In this document: positions 1 through 9,994 of the stretch, one piece after another | Position numbering within the stretch: the first letter of the stretch is position 1 | Layout of the letters: each line of letters opens with the position of its first letter | From: Dissophora ornata | Taxonomy: Eukaryota > Mortierellomycota > Mortierellomycetes > Mortierellales > Mortierellaceae | Assembly: GCA_025201705.1 (NCBI GenBank) | Contig: MU617008.1 | Coordinates: forward strand, 2,990-27,301 | Reading direction: 5' to 3' | Length of the DNA stretch: 24,312 nucleotides | Made by a program: the position numbers and the translations under genes | Notes under the pieces: model-generated | The model's input: the letters and a program-made list of their open reading frames with translations, nothing else | What the model was told of the DNA's origin: nothing | Database searches by the model: none

Positions 1-120
1 CCCCCCCACCAAGAGGTGGACCTCCGCACCTTGGCAAAATCGAAGCGGTCCCTGAAAAACAAAAGTAGATTGGCAAGGTTGGCTGGACTGGGTCGTGACC
101 ATGAGGACGACGTGGAATAG
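1..120 (+). CDS. Possible 3' end of a plus-strand gene cut by the window edge
   Basis: The frame starting at base 1 is open for 39 codons and stops at TAG (118-120). The reading is charged and coding-like: a basic stretch (TLAKSKRSLKNKSRLARL), then a short acidic end (RDHEDDVE). An AATAAA at 303-308 could serve as its poly(A) signal. No start codon or domain is visible, so the product is unknown. A competing reading is a minus-strand exon following the acceptor-like TTTTGTTTTTCAG (complement of about 51-64). I prefer the plus reading because it has a stop and a plausible 3' signal, but the call is weak. Confidence 0.35.
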   Translation, partial: PPHQEVDLRTLAKSKRSLKNKSRLARLAGLGRDHEDDVE

Positions 121-302
121 CGCTGTAGACGTGCTGTTTGCGTAGGTATGAGTGGATTTGGATTAAGATGGAGCAAAAAAGTAAGTACGCGGTCGGGTAC
201 ATGTCTCTCATAACGACGCGTATTCGCGATGCAACAATCTCGGAAAAATATATATTGTTTGCCACCAAATTTTTTATTTCTCCACAATAGATACCAAATA
301 CC

Positions 303-308
303 AATAAA
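303..308 (+). terminator. Candidate poly(A) signal AATAAA for the left-edge gene
   Basis: Canonical AATAAA on the plus strand, 183 nt after the TAG at 118-120. It lies between the two minus-strand AATAAA motifs assigned to the M20 gene. Its assignment depends on the left-edge gene being real. Confidence 0.3.
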
Positions 309-331
309 GGACTGTCGCATAGTGGATCGAG

Positions 332-337
332 TTTATT
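332..337 (-). terminator. Poly(A) signal AATAAA for the M20 dipeptidase gene
   Basis: TTTATT on the plus strand reads AATAAA on the minus strand, about 60 nt past the TAA of the M20 gene. A second AATAAA lies further on at 278-273. Either could direct cleavage, and the nearer one is the better placed. Confidence 0.5.
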
Positions 338-397
338 GTGCATCTGCAACAGATCTGAAAAAACAAGAGCGCCGCCGACTGCATCGCGGCATCGCGT

Positions 398-1858
398 TTA
401 ATTTTTCTTGGAACGCTCAAAATCCTCACGAACGGCCTTTGTGAACTCGGCATCCAATAGGACATCCAGTCCAGTCAATGAAAGACCCTTGGCAGCTCGG
501 ATGACAGTCTTATGGGCCAACTCGGTTCCTGCGCGCTCTGCGAATAGGATCGAGTGAGTCGATAGGCCGGGTTCGCGGACACCGTCCAAGCTGGCGATGT
601 TGAAGACAGGATGGATACCAGGAAGGGCGAACGTGACATTGCCCATGTCGGTTGATCCAGCGGGAGTGACCTCGTCCACTTCACGGGTGTTGTAATGGAC
701 ACCAAAGGACTTCATGTAGGAGCCATAGCGGTCGGTGAGAGGTGAGTTGTTGTTCAAGGGCAAGTACTCCATAGTCTTCTCGATCTTGACTGTGCAGCCT
801 GTTGCGTCGGCTGAAGACTCGGCAATTTCGATGATCTGGTCGTGCAACTTTTCAAGGTCTACGTTCTTGTTGGCACGGTACATGGTCACCATGGAAGCAA
901 GCTCTGGAATAACTATTGTCGTTTTGTTTTGTCGCCACGATCCAAGTTAACCAATGCTGAAAGGCTCATGGGAACAAACTATCACACGAAAAAAAGTGGG
1001 GAGCTTACTGTTTGCTGCTTGACCTCCGTTTGTGACGATAGAGTGGATTCTGTTCGAGGGCAGAGTCTGTTGTCGGAGGAGGCCAATGGCGTTGTAGGTC
1101 ATGCAGACCGCGTCAAGAGCATTAATTCCTACAATTCCGCAATGGAGTACATCGCTGCCGATTAGAAATGAAACGATCCCCCCCCCCATCGTGCTCTGCA
1201 ACATCCAGAGACTCATTCCTCTTTCGCGTAATGCATCAGCGTAAATGAAAAACTCACCTTCCCATGGACTAGCAGAGGCATGAGAGGCCTTTCCGTGAAA
1301 CTCAATCTCCAAACGGCCAACACCCAAAGGCTGTCGGTACAAGACATCGAACTGACCAGGATGGACCATCATGCATGCGTCCAGTCCTTCAAAGGCACCT
1401 CTCTCTAACATGGGACGCTTGCCACCCAAGGTTTCTTCAGCAGGTGTGCCCAACAGGCGAACTCTGCCGCGGATGTTGTTCTTTTCCATTGCGGCTTTGA
1501 TACCCAGCACTGCAGCAACACCAGAGATGGCAATCAGGTTGTGTCCGCAGCCATGTCCGATAGATGGCAGAGCATCAAATTCGGAGCAGAATCCGACAGA
1601 TCTCAGAGGACCGGCCGTGGCAGCAGCATGGGCAGGTCCCTGGTTGACATACTCTGCAATGAAGGCAGTCTCGATACCACAGGCATGTCTGGTGACATGG
1701 AAGCCCTGGTCAGCGAGATAGTCGGTCAAGGTCTTGTGAGCAAAATGCTCTTGGTAGCCCAGCTCAGGGTGATCGTGGATTAGGAGCGAGAGGCGTCGAA
1801 GATCAGCATCGGCCTCGTCAATGGCCGTTAAGATGTCTTTTCCTGGATTCACCTGCAT
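398..1858 (-). CDS. M20-family metallo-dipeptidase/amidohydrolase (PM20D2-like)
   Basis: Three exons on the minus strand: 1858-1258, 1128-1009 and 912-398; introns are 129 and 96 nt. The product is 411 aa. Motifs in order: HPELG (about 31), SEFDALP (92), the metal-binding GHGCGHN (101-107), the catalytic GTPAEE (137-142), MVHPGQ (about 164), and HASASPWEG running into INALDA, where exons 1 and 2 join in the dimerisation region. The last exon carries GSTDMGN and PGIHPVF. This is the M20 subfamily of amidohydrolases and PM20D2 (Xaa-Arg dipeptidase-like) enzymes, which hydrolyse amide or peptide bonds with two metal ions. The substrate cannot be told from sequence. The start is the ATG at 1858, just before MQVNPGKDIL; an in-frame ATG at 1942 would add 28 residues unlike the family. 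No signal peptide is seen, so it is probably cytosolic. It is divergent from VMA6. Confidence 0.9.
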
Positions 1859-2532
1859 GTTGATGATATGAGTGTGTAGATATCTGTGGGAAAGAGAGAG
1901 AAGAGTGGGGGTAGGACACGACGAAGCGAGGAAGGGGACCAAGGGAAAAACAAGAGGAGGGATGGATTCCTTTTGGAGGAACGAAATTCAAAACTATGAC
2001 CGTTGCAATAGGACCCGATGGGGGTAGGCCGTCAACTTTATTTCGACGCGATCCTGCAGTGATTTGCGTTGTTGTTGTGGGTCCTTTCTTGATGCAAGGG
2101 AATGTTGGAGCGTTGTTGCTCCCTAGGATACAAACGACAGTCGATCCTTTTGGTTCCTTGGGATGTGATCTACGGAGACATCCTCGAGATACAGTGCCCG
2201 CTAGGCACCTGGAAGCGCGAGAAGCGCCTTTTCGACGCATAGACCATCGCGCCTTGGAGACTGTTGCCCCTCCATGCGCGTCCGCTCTACAGGCGACTAC
2301 AACCTGATGGACGACTGTGGTGGTGGGCGAATTGAGCGGGAGGATTGTTTGTCCTGTCTGTTGTGCAGTGCGTACATGTACTGCTTTTAGTTGTCCCCTG
2401 AAAAAAGACAAAATCGACAGACGCTCTGCATCGTGACTTTGAAAAAAACGTCACCCTGGCATTTATGTGACATTCTGCGTTCATTCTGCATTAGACCCGC
2501 ATCTCTCTTCTCAACCAGACAGACACATAATC
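1859..2532. promoter_or_regulatory. Divergent promoter region between the M20 gene and VMA6
   Basis: A 674-bp gene-free stretch between two head-to-head starts. It must hold both promoters. No convincing TATA box is seen. A pyrimidine-rich leader with CTCTCTTCTC precedes the VMA6 ATG. The palindrome GTACATGTAC lies at 2372-2381, about 150 bp upstream of VMA6. Overlapping open frames here (1996-2307 plus, 1818-2411 minus) have no recognisable domain and look like chance. Confidence 0.6.
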
Positions 2533-4030
2533 ATGGAGGCACTTTTCTTCAACGCAGACGACGGATATCTCGAGGGAGTCGTCCGTGGATACCGTAGCAG
2601 CATCCTCAACAACTCTGCTTACATCAACCTAACACAGTGCGAGACTCTTGAAGGTACATTGACACCCCCCTTCTGAAGCTCGATTAAGTCGCCTCCATAA
2701 CGCATACAGTCAAGGACGGGGTTAACAGCAGACAAAACCACCCCTTTTCGATTGTCACCGTGATAGATGTCAAGCTTCAGCTCACCGCCTCAGACTATGG
2801 CTCGCTCTTGCAGAACGAGCCTCACATGTCAACCTCGATGCTCGCCCAGAAATGCACCGACAAGTTGGTTCAGGAGTTTGAGTACATTCGCGCTCATGCT
2901 GTCGCACCCCTCTCGCAGTTCCTGGACTTTATGACGTGAGTCTCCCTCCAATTCTTTTGTGGAAAACTATGCTGTTCGACTTGTAATCTATCCATTCGTC
3001 AATTCTAACGCGGTGCACTGTTTGGATGACGCTTGGGGGGAAAAAAGATACGCCTACATGATCGACAATGTCATCCTGCTGATCACCGGCACGCTGCACG
3101 AACGTGACACTCACGAGCTTCTGGACAGATGTCACCCACTGGGCGTCTTTGACAGTATGCCCGCCCTCTGTGTCGCAACGAATGTTGCAGAGTTGTACAA
3201 TTCCGTGTTGGTCGAGACACCATTGGCACCCTATTTCATGGACTGCCTGTCAGCAGAGGATCTGGATGAAATGAACATTGAGATTATCAGGAATACGCTT
3301 TACAAAGCGTATCTGGAGGACTTTTATTACTTTACGCAAACCTTTGGAGGTCCTACAGCAGAGATCATGGCTGAATTGTTGCAGGTAAGAACTTAATAGC
3401 AGATGAAAAGAACATCACACCGCGTCTGGCCCTTGTTCTTCACTGTATTGACGACCTTTTAAATTCAAAACGTTCTAGTTTGAGGCGGACCGCAGGTCGT
3501 TGAACATCACAATCAACTCTTTTGGTACAGAGCTGACTAAAGATGACCGCGCAAAGTTGTTCCCCAGCATTGGACGCCTATACCCCGAGGGAAACCTCAA
3601 GCTTGCAAAGTCAGACGATATTGATCAAGTCAAGGCCACCTGTGACGTCTTCCTGGTACGATCTGCAGCCTTTTTTTTTTTTTTTTTTTTTCTTCTTTGT
3701 TCGTTATCAATGCGACACATACGTTCTCTCTCTCTTTCCACTCGTAGAATGTTTGTTGAACTGATATCTCAAACTCGACATTTCTTATAGGAGTACCGCC
3801 AGTTCTTTGACGGTGCTTCAGGCACTGGCACATCCAAGACGCTTGAGGACCGATTCTTTGAATATGAGGTCCACCTGAACAAGAAGTCATTCCAGCAGCA
3901 GTTCCACTACGCACTCTTTTATTCATTCTTGAAGCTGAAGGAGCAGGAGATCCGAAACATTGTCTGGATCTCGGAGTGTATCAGCCAAGGTCAAAAGGAG
4001 CGGATCAACAACTATATCCCCATCTTTTAA
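2533..4030 (+). CDS. VMA6: V-type proton ATPase V0 subunit d
   Basis: Five exons: 2533-2653, 2767-2935, 3048-3384, 3479-3655 and 3791-4030. The product is 347 aa, close to yeast Vma6 (345 aa). The protein starts [20 protein letters not shown], typical of the family, and continues with [30 protein letters not shown] and [12 protein letters not shown]. It ends [12 protein letters not shown]...NYIPIF. Subunit d caps the V0 proteolipid ring on the cytosolic side and couples the V1 stalk to proton pumping in vacuole and endosome membranes. It has no membrane span itself, as expected. Intron 2 (2936-3047) ends in a purine run before its AG, with a clear CTAAC at 3005-3009. Intron 4 (3656-3790) carries a run of 21 T. 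It is divergent from the M20 gene and convergent with TRP4. Confidence 0.97.
3671..3691. repeat. T21 homopolymer in VMA6 intron 4
   Basis: Twenty-one consecutive T inside the intron at 3656-3790, near its 5' end and about 100 nt before the acceptor TTCTTATAG. It is too far upstream to be the acceptor's pyrimidine tract. Confidence 0.9.
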
Positions 4031-4143
4031 TTAACATGCTAGTTTTCAAAGAGGGGGGGGAAGTTGCAAAGGTTCAAGGAGAGGGGGTCGTAAAGAATGC
4101 AGGGATATTTCTGTTACGAAGGAATACAAAGGATCAAACACAC

Positions 4144-4149
4144 AATAAA
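4144..4149 (+). terminator. VMA6 poly(A) signal AATAAA
   Basis: Canonical AATAAA 114 nt past the VMA6 stop and only 32 nt from the opposing TRP4 signal, so cleavage sites of the two mRNAs probably cross. Confidence 0.65.
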
Positions 4150-4180
4150 CAAATCGCAATGAAAGTTATTTTTTTTCCGT

Positions 4181-4186
4181 TTTATT
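4181..4186 (-). terminator. TRP4 poly(A) signal AATAAA
   Basis: TTTATT on the plus strand reads AATAAA on the minus strand, about 30 nt past the TRP4 stop. A run of T on the plus strand (A on the minus strand) follows. Confidence 0.6.
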
Positions 4187-4215
4187 TGGATTGGGAGGGG
4201 GGGTTTTTTTTATAA

Positions 4216-5573
4216 TCATTGGATGTCGCGTCTGAATCCTTCAAGAACCAGACGGGCTTTTCCGCTCTCTACACTTTGTCTTGCAAGAACGACAGCATCC
4301 TCAAAGTTGGTAGCCTTTCCGGCTACAACCAAAAGTGCAGCAGCGTTCAGGAGCACAAAGTCCAAGATGGGATGTCCTGGGGACTTGAATTTGTTATTCA
4401 GAAGATCGTCCAAAATCTCTGCGTTCTCCTTAGGCCCACCTCCCTTGACAGCCGAAAGTGGGTGTGAGGGGAGTCCAAACTGTGCGGGTGAGATATCTTC
4501 TTCTACGATCTCTCCATCAACCAGCTTCCACACCTGGATGTACCCACGAAAAATGGATGAAAAGGAAGGTGAATCAATTGTTAGTTGCCGATATAGAGTA
4601 AATCACATCCATTGTCACCCGTTTTTCATGCTCCTCCACGTATGCGAAGGGACCGGACCCATTGCAATGAGATGGTGATAACGTACATGTGTTTCTCCTT
4701 CGGGACTGATCTCGTCAAGACCATTGGCACCGCAGACGACCATGCCAGAGATCAAGCCCATCAACTTCAAACTCTCAATCATGAGTGTTCCCAGACTTCT
4801 TGAGTGAACACCGACAACAACACGTCTAGGTTTGGCAGGGTTGCTCAGAGGACCCATCAGGTTGAAAATTGAAGGGATACCCAATTCTTTCCTGGGAGCG
4901 CTAGTGTTCTTCATGGCGGGGTGGTATGTTTGTGCGAACAAGAAGCAGAATCCATGGTTGTCCAAGAGCGGGGCAACATCCTCGGGCTTGACGTTATCAA
5001 TCCTGCAACCAATCTTTTCCAAGATATCAGCTGATCCACATGCAGACGAAGCGGCTCTGTTTCCATGCTGTGATGGATGACAAACAAAAGGCACTTGGAT
5101 GTTAGTACATACAGCCTTGGGGGTTTGAGCACATTATAATAAACCTTATCTCCGTCGATCAGTTCCTGTCGTGTTTTCTTTACCTTGGCGACCTTACAAC
5201 CAGCTCCTGCAGCAACAATAGCGGCGGTTGTACTGACATTGAAGGTATCGTGTCCATCTCCACCAGTGCCGACGATATCAACGAGCTGTTCTTGCAACCC
5301 GGGGTTCTGCTCAAAGGAGATGGGCAGTCCGTGGTTGCTCATTTCAACAGCACAGGCGGCGACGATGGCAGGTTCAGCATCGAGCTTGTTGAGTTTAAGG
5401 GCAATGAGGTAGGCACCGATCTGGGCCTGGGTGGCACGACCCTCCATGATTTCCTTGGTGGCAGTGGTAGCATCCTCGATAGTGAATGACGAGGGCGCAT
5501 GGACGAGCTTCTGGAGGATCGGGTGCATAGCAGACTTGGTGGTAGGGACCTTTTGGGGTGTGTTTTGGCTCAT
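4216..5573 (-). CDS. TRP4: Anthranilate phosphoribosyltransferase
   Basis: Three exons on the minus strand: 5573-5184, 5067-4687 and 4533-4216; introns are 116 and 153 nt. The product is 362 aa (yeast Trp4 is 380). It transfers phosphoribose from PRPP to anthranilate, the second committed step of tryptophan synthesis, in the cytosol. Seen in order: an N-terminal helical domain ([19 protein letters not shown], 38-56); the PRPP-binding GTGGDG (102-107) followed by FNVSTT; KHGNRA (130-135), formed exactly across the first splice junction; and the [10 protein letters not shown] segment. Later come [10 protein letters not shown] and the C-terminal [12 protein letters not shown]. All diagnostic motifs are intact, so the enzyme should be active. 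The start ATG at 5573 is the first in frame and gives the usual short N-terminus. A TGACTCA element lies about 255 bp upstream. Confidence 0.97.
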
Positions 5574-5827
5574 TCTAGACAGTGGCTACGTGCTGCTGGC
5601 TGTTGGCGAGGGCAGTGAATGTGGGGGTGGGGGGGTGGTAGAGAGGGAGTGGAGAATGAGTGGAGGGTGGAGAAGAAATGAAGAAATGAGGAATGACGAT
5701 TTCTGTAGAAAAAAGGCACAAACAACATCCGAGCGTCGTCGGTGCTCAGACAATCAATCTGCTATCACTTTTTGCTCTCTCTGGGACCACAATGATCTCT
5801 CATCATAAAGAATCATCACAATAACCG

Positions 5828-5834
5828 TGACTCA
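5828..5834 (+). promoter_or_regulatory. Gcn4/CPC1-type general-control element TGACTCA
   Basis: A perfect TGACTCA, within the extended form GTGACTCAC, about 255 bp upstream of the TRP4 start. This is the binding site of the bZIP activator Gcn4/Cpc1, which induces amino-acid synthesis genes on starvation. Yeast TRP4 is a known Gcn4 target. Function here is inferred from the motif and the neighbour. Confidence 0.55.
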
Positions 5835-6005
5835 CTGCGAGCCACTCAATACACCGCTTCCAAACACACACACACACGCAGTGGCTGTCGTTGGTCCCCG
5901 CTGCCAGGGCACCCTACCCTCGCTGTACATGTGTATGCTCCACACAACGGCTCGCTAGAGCTGCCATCCAGGCTGAGCCTTGTCTATCCGGCTTGGCTCA
6001 CCCTC

Positions 6006-6029
6006 TCGCATCCTCGCATCCTCGCATCC
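6006..6029. repeat. Tandem 8-mer TCGCATCC x3
   Basis: Three perfect head-to-tail copies of TCGCATCC in the TRP4-CDC16 intergenic region, followed by TCTCCTCC. A short simple repeat that may be only a slippage product. Confidence 0.9.
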
Positions 6030-6423
6030 TCTCCTCCAACGACAACAGCAACCACAGCACGCACAGCAACTGGGGCCCTCCAGTGCGGGGCCGCACTCTG
6101 ATGCCTCAATGGCTGATATTCGATTCCCCACCATCAACCGCGCAGTCTTTCTCTCCAAGGAGCAAAACACACAGACAGTTCAGGGCCCACAATCGACAAT
6201 GCAGTTGTGGAATGTGGTGACTGCTACTGCGACCTGTGCAAAAACTCGCCCGTCTTCTCCTGTCGCGTCTTTTACGTTTGACGTTGAAAAGCACCACCTA
6301 ATCGCGCGCGGAATTCCACGTTGACACACGGCTCGAGAAGGGATTAGCATTCAGACAAGCAGTCTGGCCAAGAGTTAAACTTCCATCTACCGCCCATCAC
6401 CAACATACATTCTAAACATTCTT

Positions 6424-9400
6424 ATGCCCTCAACTCCGACCAGACGGGCACGTCAGAGCAATAGTCAAGCGAGTGCCAGCACGCCTCGTGGCGGCAACGG
6501 CCAGGGAGAGCAGCAGCAGCAGCAGTCGCAGCGGCAGCAAAGCCAAGGACAGGGGCAGGCTCAGTCGGTGTTCCAGACACCAACCAACAATAATAATACT
6601 CGTAATACACGGTTACGCTCAGCCACACGATCCGCAGCGGCCTCGGCCTCAGCCACGGGTCCCAACACTACTCCTGGAAACGGATCGGGCACCAGAAGCA
6701 ACAATACCTCACCCAACAATAGCTTCACGACCCCAACGCGGCACTCGCGCCAAAACTCGAGTGTCCATAATAGCGCCGGCGGAAGCAATGACTGGGTAAA
6801 TCTAGGAAGCACTAATGGCGGCGGTAGTGGCGGCAGTGGAAGTGGTGCTCCAGGCTCAGCATCTTCTACAACCTCTAATTCAACGTCTCGTCGATTGCGC
6901 GGACCTGCCTTTCCCAACCCTCATATAACATTAAAACGTTCGTCGGGGTCTTCAGGAAGCCTTTCTGGGCAAGGAAACAGTAGCTTCAGTGCCACATTGG
7001 CCTCGCTCTCGGAACTTTCACCTGGTGCAGGATCAGGGTCGAGGACACCGAATACGCTAATGAGGAAATCTCAACCTGCCACAACCAACCAGAGTATGCG
7101 AGTGATTCCATCTCCATTTGCAAACTCACCTGCCAGCTGGTTGGAGACCTCGTTTTTACCGTCACCGATCAAAGGCTTTGCACTTTCTGCAGGAATCTCA
7201 TCCACAGGCACAGGGAGTTCATCAATAGGGGGAGGAACTCCAGCGGCAGGAGGGTCGGCTTCCATCTTTGAGGCTATATCAGCCCCGAACTCAATAGGAA
7301 GCGCGATGCGACTACCATCAGGAGGAATGGGCGGTCAGGGAGTGCATTCTGGATATGATAGCAGTTATCTGAGCGGAGCGGATTTCTTTGCGCCAGCCGA
7401 GATCCATCGCGATCGAAATACGGTCGATAGTATGCGGGCTTGGCGAACAGATGCGATGCATCAGCATATGTACAGGACCGCTGCCTATTGGGGCGACAAA
7501 GTTTTGAGCGTCACCGGTAAGATTAGTTCTGCAATTTTCTACTGGAATTCAGTAATGCCTGAAAGACAAAAAGGGGGGGGACTGACAGGAGGTATTTCTT
7601 ACATGTGAATGACAGAGGACTCGAACGATGTGTTTTGGTTGTCGCAGGTGTATTACCTAATGGGCGAATATGACAGGGCGATTAATCTACTGCAAAAGCA
7701 GCAGCTGCTCAAGTCTTCCGTCGCCTGTCGGTTTCTTGCAATCCAATGCATGGTATGTTTCTTTGAAACGACTCTGTCCGCACGTCACTCTCTCCAGAAT
7801 TTTGTCCGCCAGATTCCAGCCTCTTATCGCAATATATATCCTAATGTCAATAGATCAGGACTGAAAAGTGGACAGAAGCGTTAGAGTATTTGGGCGAGGA
7901 GAATCAGTTTTCAAAGGATAGCTCGTCCGATAGTAATGTGAACAATGCAGATGGAGGAATCAAGGTAACTTTGGAGCTAATGTGGTGCTGGCTATTGTTA
8001 GACATTGACATATTTGTTTAGATCACTGATGTTTGATCGCCTCTTCAATTCTGGCGCATAGCTCGAGGCATCAATGTGCTATCTGAGAGGGATAGTTTAC
8101 AAAAATATGAACAATATCGACCGAGCCAAGGAGTGTTTCAAAGAGGCGCTGCAGATCGACGTCAAATGCTATGATGCCCTAGATAGTTTGATATCTGGCA
8201 GCATGATGACGACTAGCGAAGGTATGTGTTCGTCACCACTGCGAATGCAAAAACAAACATATGGAGAACGGCTTGAGGTATTGATGGAGATACCCCACCT
8301 ACTACGCATTTGTGCAACTAGAACGACAACTGATGGAGAAACTCGAGTTTGACAAGCAATTGTATGGCCCAGACGCGTCTTTTGTCAAAATGCTTTACCA
8401 ATCCAAGATGAATAAGGTAAGAAATACTATAGAGGTTCATTGCTGGCGACAAATATACGAAATCAGAATGTTCCCATAATTGACCGAATACAACCCCATT
8501 TTGTTGATAGTTTGACTTTCTGGATGAGCAGGAGGAGGTCTACAAAGCCCTGGCGGCCAAATTCCAGACCGAAAATGCAGATCTACTCTACTCCAAGGCC
8601 GAGACGTACTTTACGCAATGTTGTTTCGATAAATGCCTAAAGTGCACAAAAAGGTACCAGTTTTTTCACTGCCTTTGTTCTGTTCGGATTCGCATCGAAA
8701 TTGTGTAACAGTGCCCTAATTTTCACACCATTGGGGTTATTTTTGACTGAACTTGAAAGGATCCTGGAAATGGACAAGTTCAACCTGGCATGTGTACCGA
8801 TGCACATCGTTTCGTTGTACGAACTCGGCCTTAAAAACGAACTCTTTTTCATTGCTCATGAGCTGGTAGATCAGCACCCGAAACACGCCATTGCCTGGTT
8901 TGCAGTGGGTGTATATTACTATTTGATTGGAAATTTGGCAGAGGCTAGGCGGTACTTTGGAAAGGCGTCAACGATTGACCCACATTATGGCCCTGCATGG
9001 ATTGGTTTTGGACATTCGTTTGCATTGGAGGGTGAACATGATCAGGCGATTTCTGCGTATGCGACGAGTAGCAAGTTGTTTCAAGGGTAAAGGCTAATGT
9101 CTGAAATTTTAATTCCAAACGCTGGCAGTAACTCAATTGATGATATCTGACTTTCTGCATATCGTCGCTGTGGGGGGTTTTTTTTTGCAGATCACATTTG
9201 GGCTCCATGTACATCGGGATGCAGCACCTTCAACAAAATAATGTCCTCTTGGCCCAAAAGTATCTCACTTATTGTCTGACCATTTGTGACTCGGATCCTT
9301 TGCTTTTGAACGAGATCGCTGTTGTTCGCTACAACCTCGAACAATACGACGAAGCTGTTAAACTATTACACAAGGTCATTGAGAAACTTCAACGATCTCA

Positions 9401-9767
9401 GCGGAAGAACGTTATCTGGGAGACGACATGGCTCAACTTGGCACACTCGTATCGCAAGCTTGGGAAGTACTCAGAGGCGGAGACTTATTTCTTAAAGGTC
9501 GACGGGATCACAAGCGCAGGGCCCACCAAAGCAACTGCACTTGTGGGATTGGGATTCATATATCAAATCATGGACCAGATCTCGGATGCGGTTGAATGTT
9601 ATCATAAAGTGTTGGCGATCAGACCTAGTGACCAGGTCGCGTCTGAGATGTTGAGAAAGATCATGGAGGACAAGGTTCGAGTTGCGGAGACAGAATGGAT
9701 GCATGAGTACTTGCCCGAGGAATTGAGGGATGATGAAGAGGTAGAACGAAGGTTGAGGAGTATGTAA
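6424..9767 (+). CDS. CDC16: Anaphase-promoting complex TPR subunit CDC16/APC6 (Cut9)
   Basis: Eight exons: 6424-7516, 7616-7752, 7854-7964, 8062-8221, 8322-8416, 8511-8653, 8760-9086 and 9191-9767; all introns are 94-106 nt. The product is 880 aa. Residues 1 to about 335 are low complexity, rich in Ser, Asn, Gly and Gln, with scattered S/T-P sites including SPIKG. The conserved part starts at [20 protein letters not shown] (from 338), the usual N-terminus of the Apc6 TPR array. TPR repeats then run to about residue 830, for example [38 protein letters not shown] and [13 protein letters not shown]. Apc6 is a scaffold subunit of the APC/C ubiquitin ligase that drives anaphase and mitotic exit in the nucleus. 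The TAA stop (9765-9767) lies inside a consensus donor GTAAGA, so an extra terminal exon may exist (see 9904-9994). Confidence 0.93.
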
Positions 9768-9903
9768 GAATGGAAAGCAAAAAAGACCTGCGAACACTCA
9801 TCGCAGCGGGCTCAGAGCGAGGCATCCAATCTCGGCTGTGGTAAAAAAAAGGCAAGGCGGAAGGGGATCTATAGGCGTCGAAGAAAACGAGTTCAAAGGG
9901 TAG

Positions 9904-9994
9904 CAGCAGGGCAGTAGGATCAGGAGTGAGAAGGAGCCACTGGGTTGGAATGGAGGAAGAAGAAACGGACGACATGGAGTTGGAAGAAACCTAA
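9904..9994 (+). other. CDC16: Candidate ninth CDC16 exon with an acidic tail
   Basis: If the GTAAGA at 9764-9769 is used as a donor, joining to the AG at 9902-9903 (or the in-frame AGs at 9905-9906 and 9908-9909) replaces the last Met-stop. The protein then gains about 30 residues: a basic stretch, then GMEEEETDDMELEET, with TAA at 9992-9994. The frame is open back to 9875. The acidic end is coding-like. The implied intron is 140 nt, similar to others in the window, but its acceptor is not pyrimidine-rich. The shorter form ending at 9767 remains possible. Confidence 0.4.

Larger units (their letters stand above)
5574..6423. promoter_or_regulatory. Divergent promoter region between TRP4 and CDC16
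   Basis: An 850-bp stretch between head-to-head starts. It contains a TGACTCA element (5828-5834), an AC dinucleotide tract (about 5863-5877) and three tandem copies of an 8-mer (6006-6029). Open frames at 5891-6220 and 5980-6324 have no domain and mixed composition, so I treat them as chance. Confidence 0.6.

Noticed and set aside
1..64. Minus-strand exon after TTTTGTTTTTCAG
   Set aside because: The acceptor looks fair, but only about 50 bases of frame are visible and the plus-strand reading has a stop and a poly(A) signal.
229..465. Short open frames on both strands past the M20 stop
   Set aside because: They overlap poly(A) signals and the antisense of the M20 coding end; no motif.
1818..2411. 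197-codon minus-strand open frame upstream of the M20 gene
   Set aside because: It overlaps the M20 start in another frame and covers the divergent promoter; basic, Ser/Thr-rich chance reading.
5891..6324. Overlapping plus-strand open frames in the TRP4-CDC16 spacer
   Set aside because: Composition follows the CTCGCATCC and CAGCA repeats; no domain and no link in frame to CDC16.
9661..9975. Minus-strand 104-codon open frame across the CDC16 end
   Set aside because: Antisense shadow of the CDC16 coding end and its possible tail.
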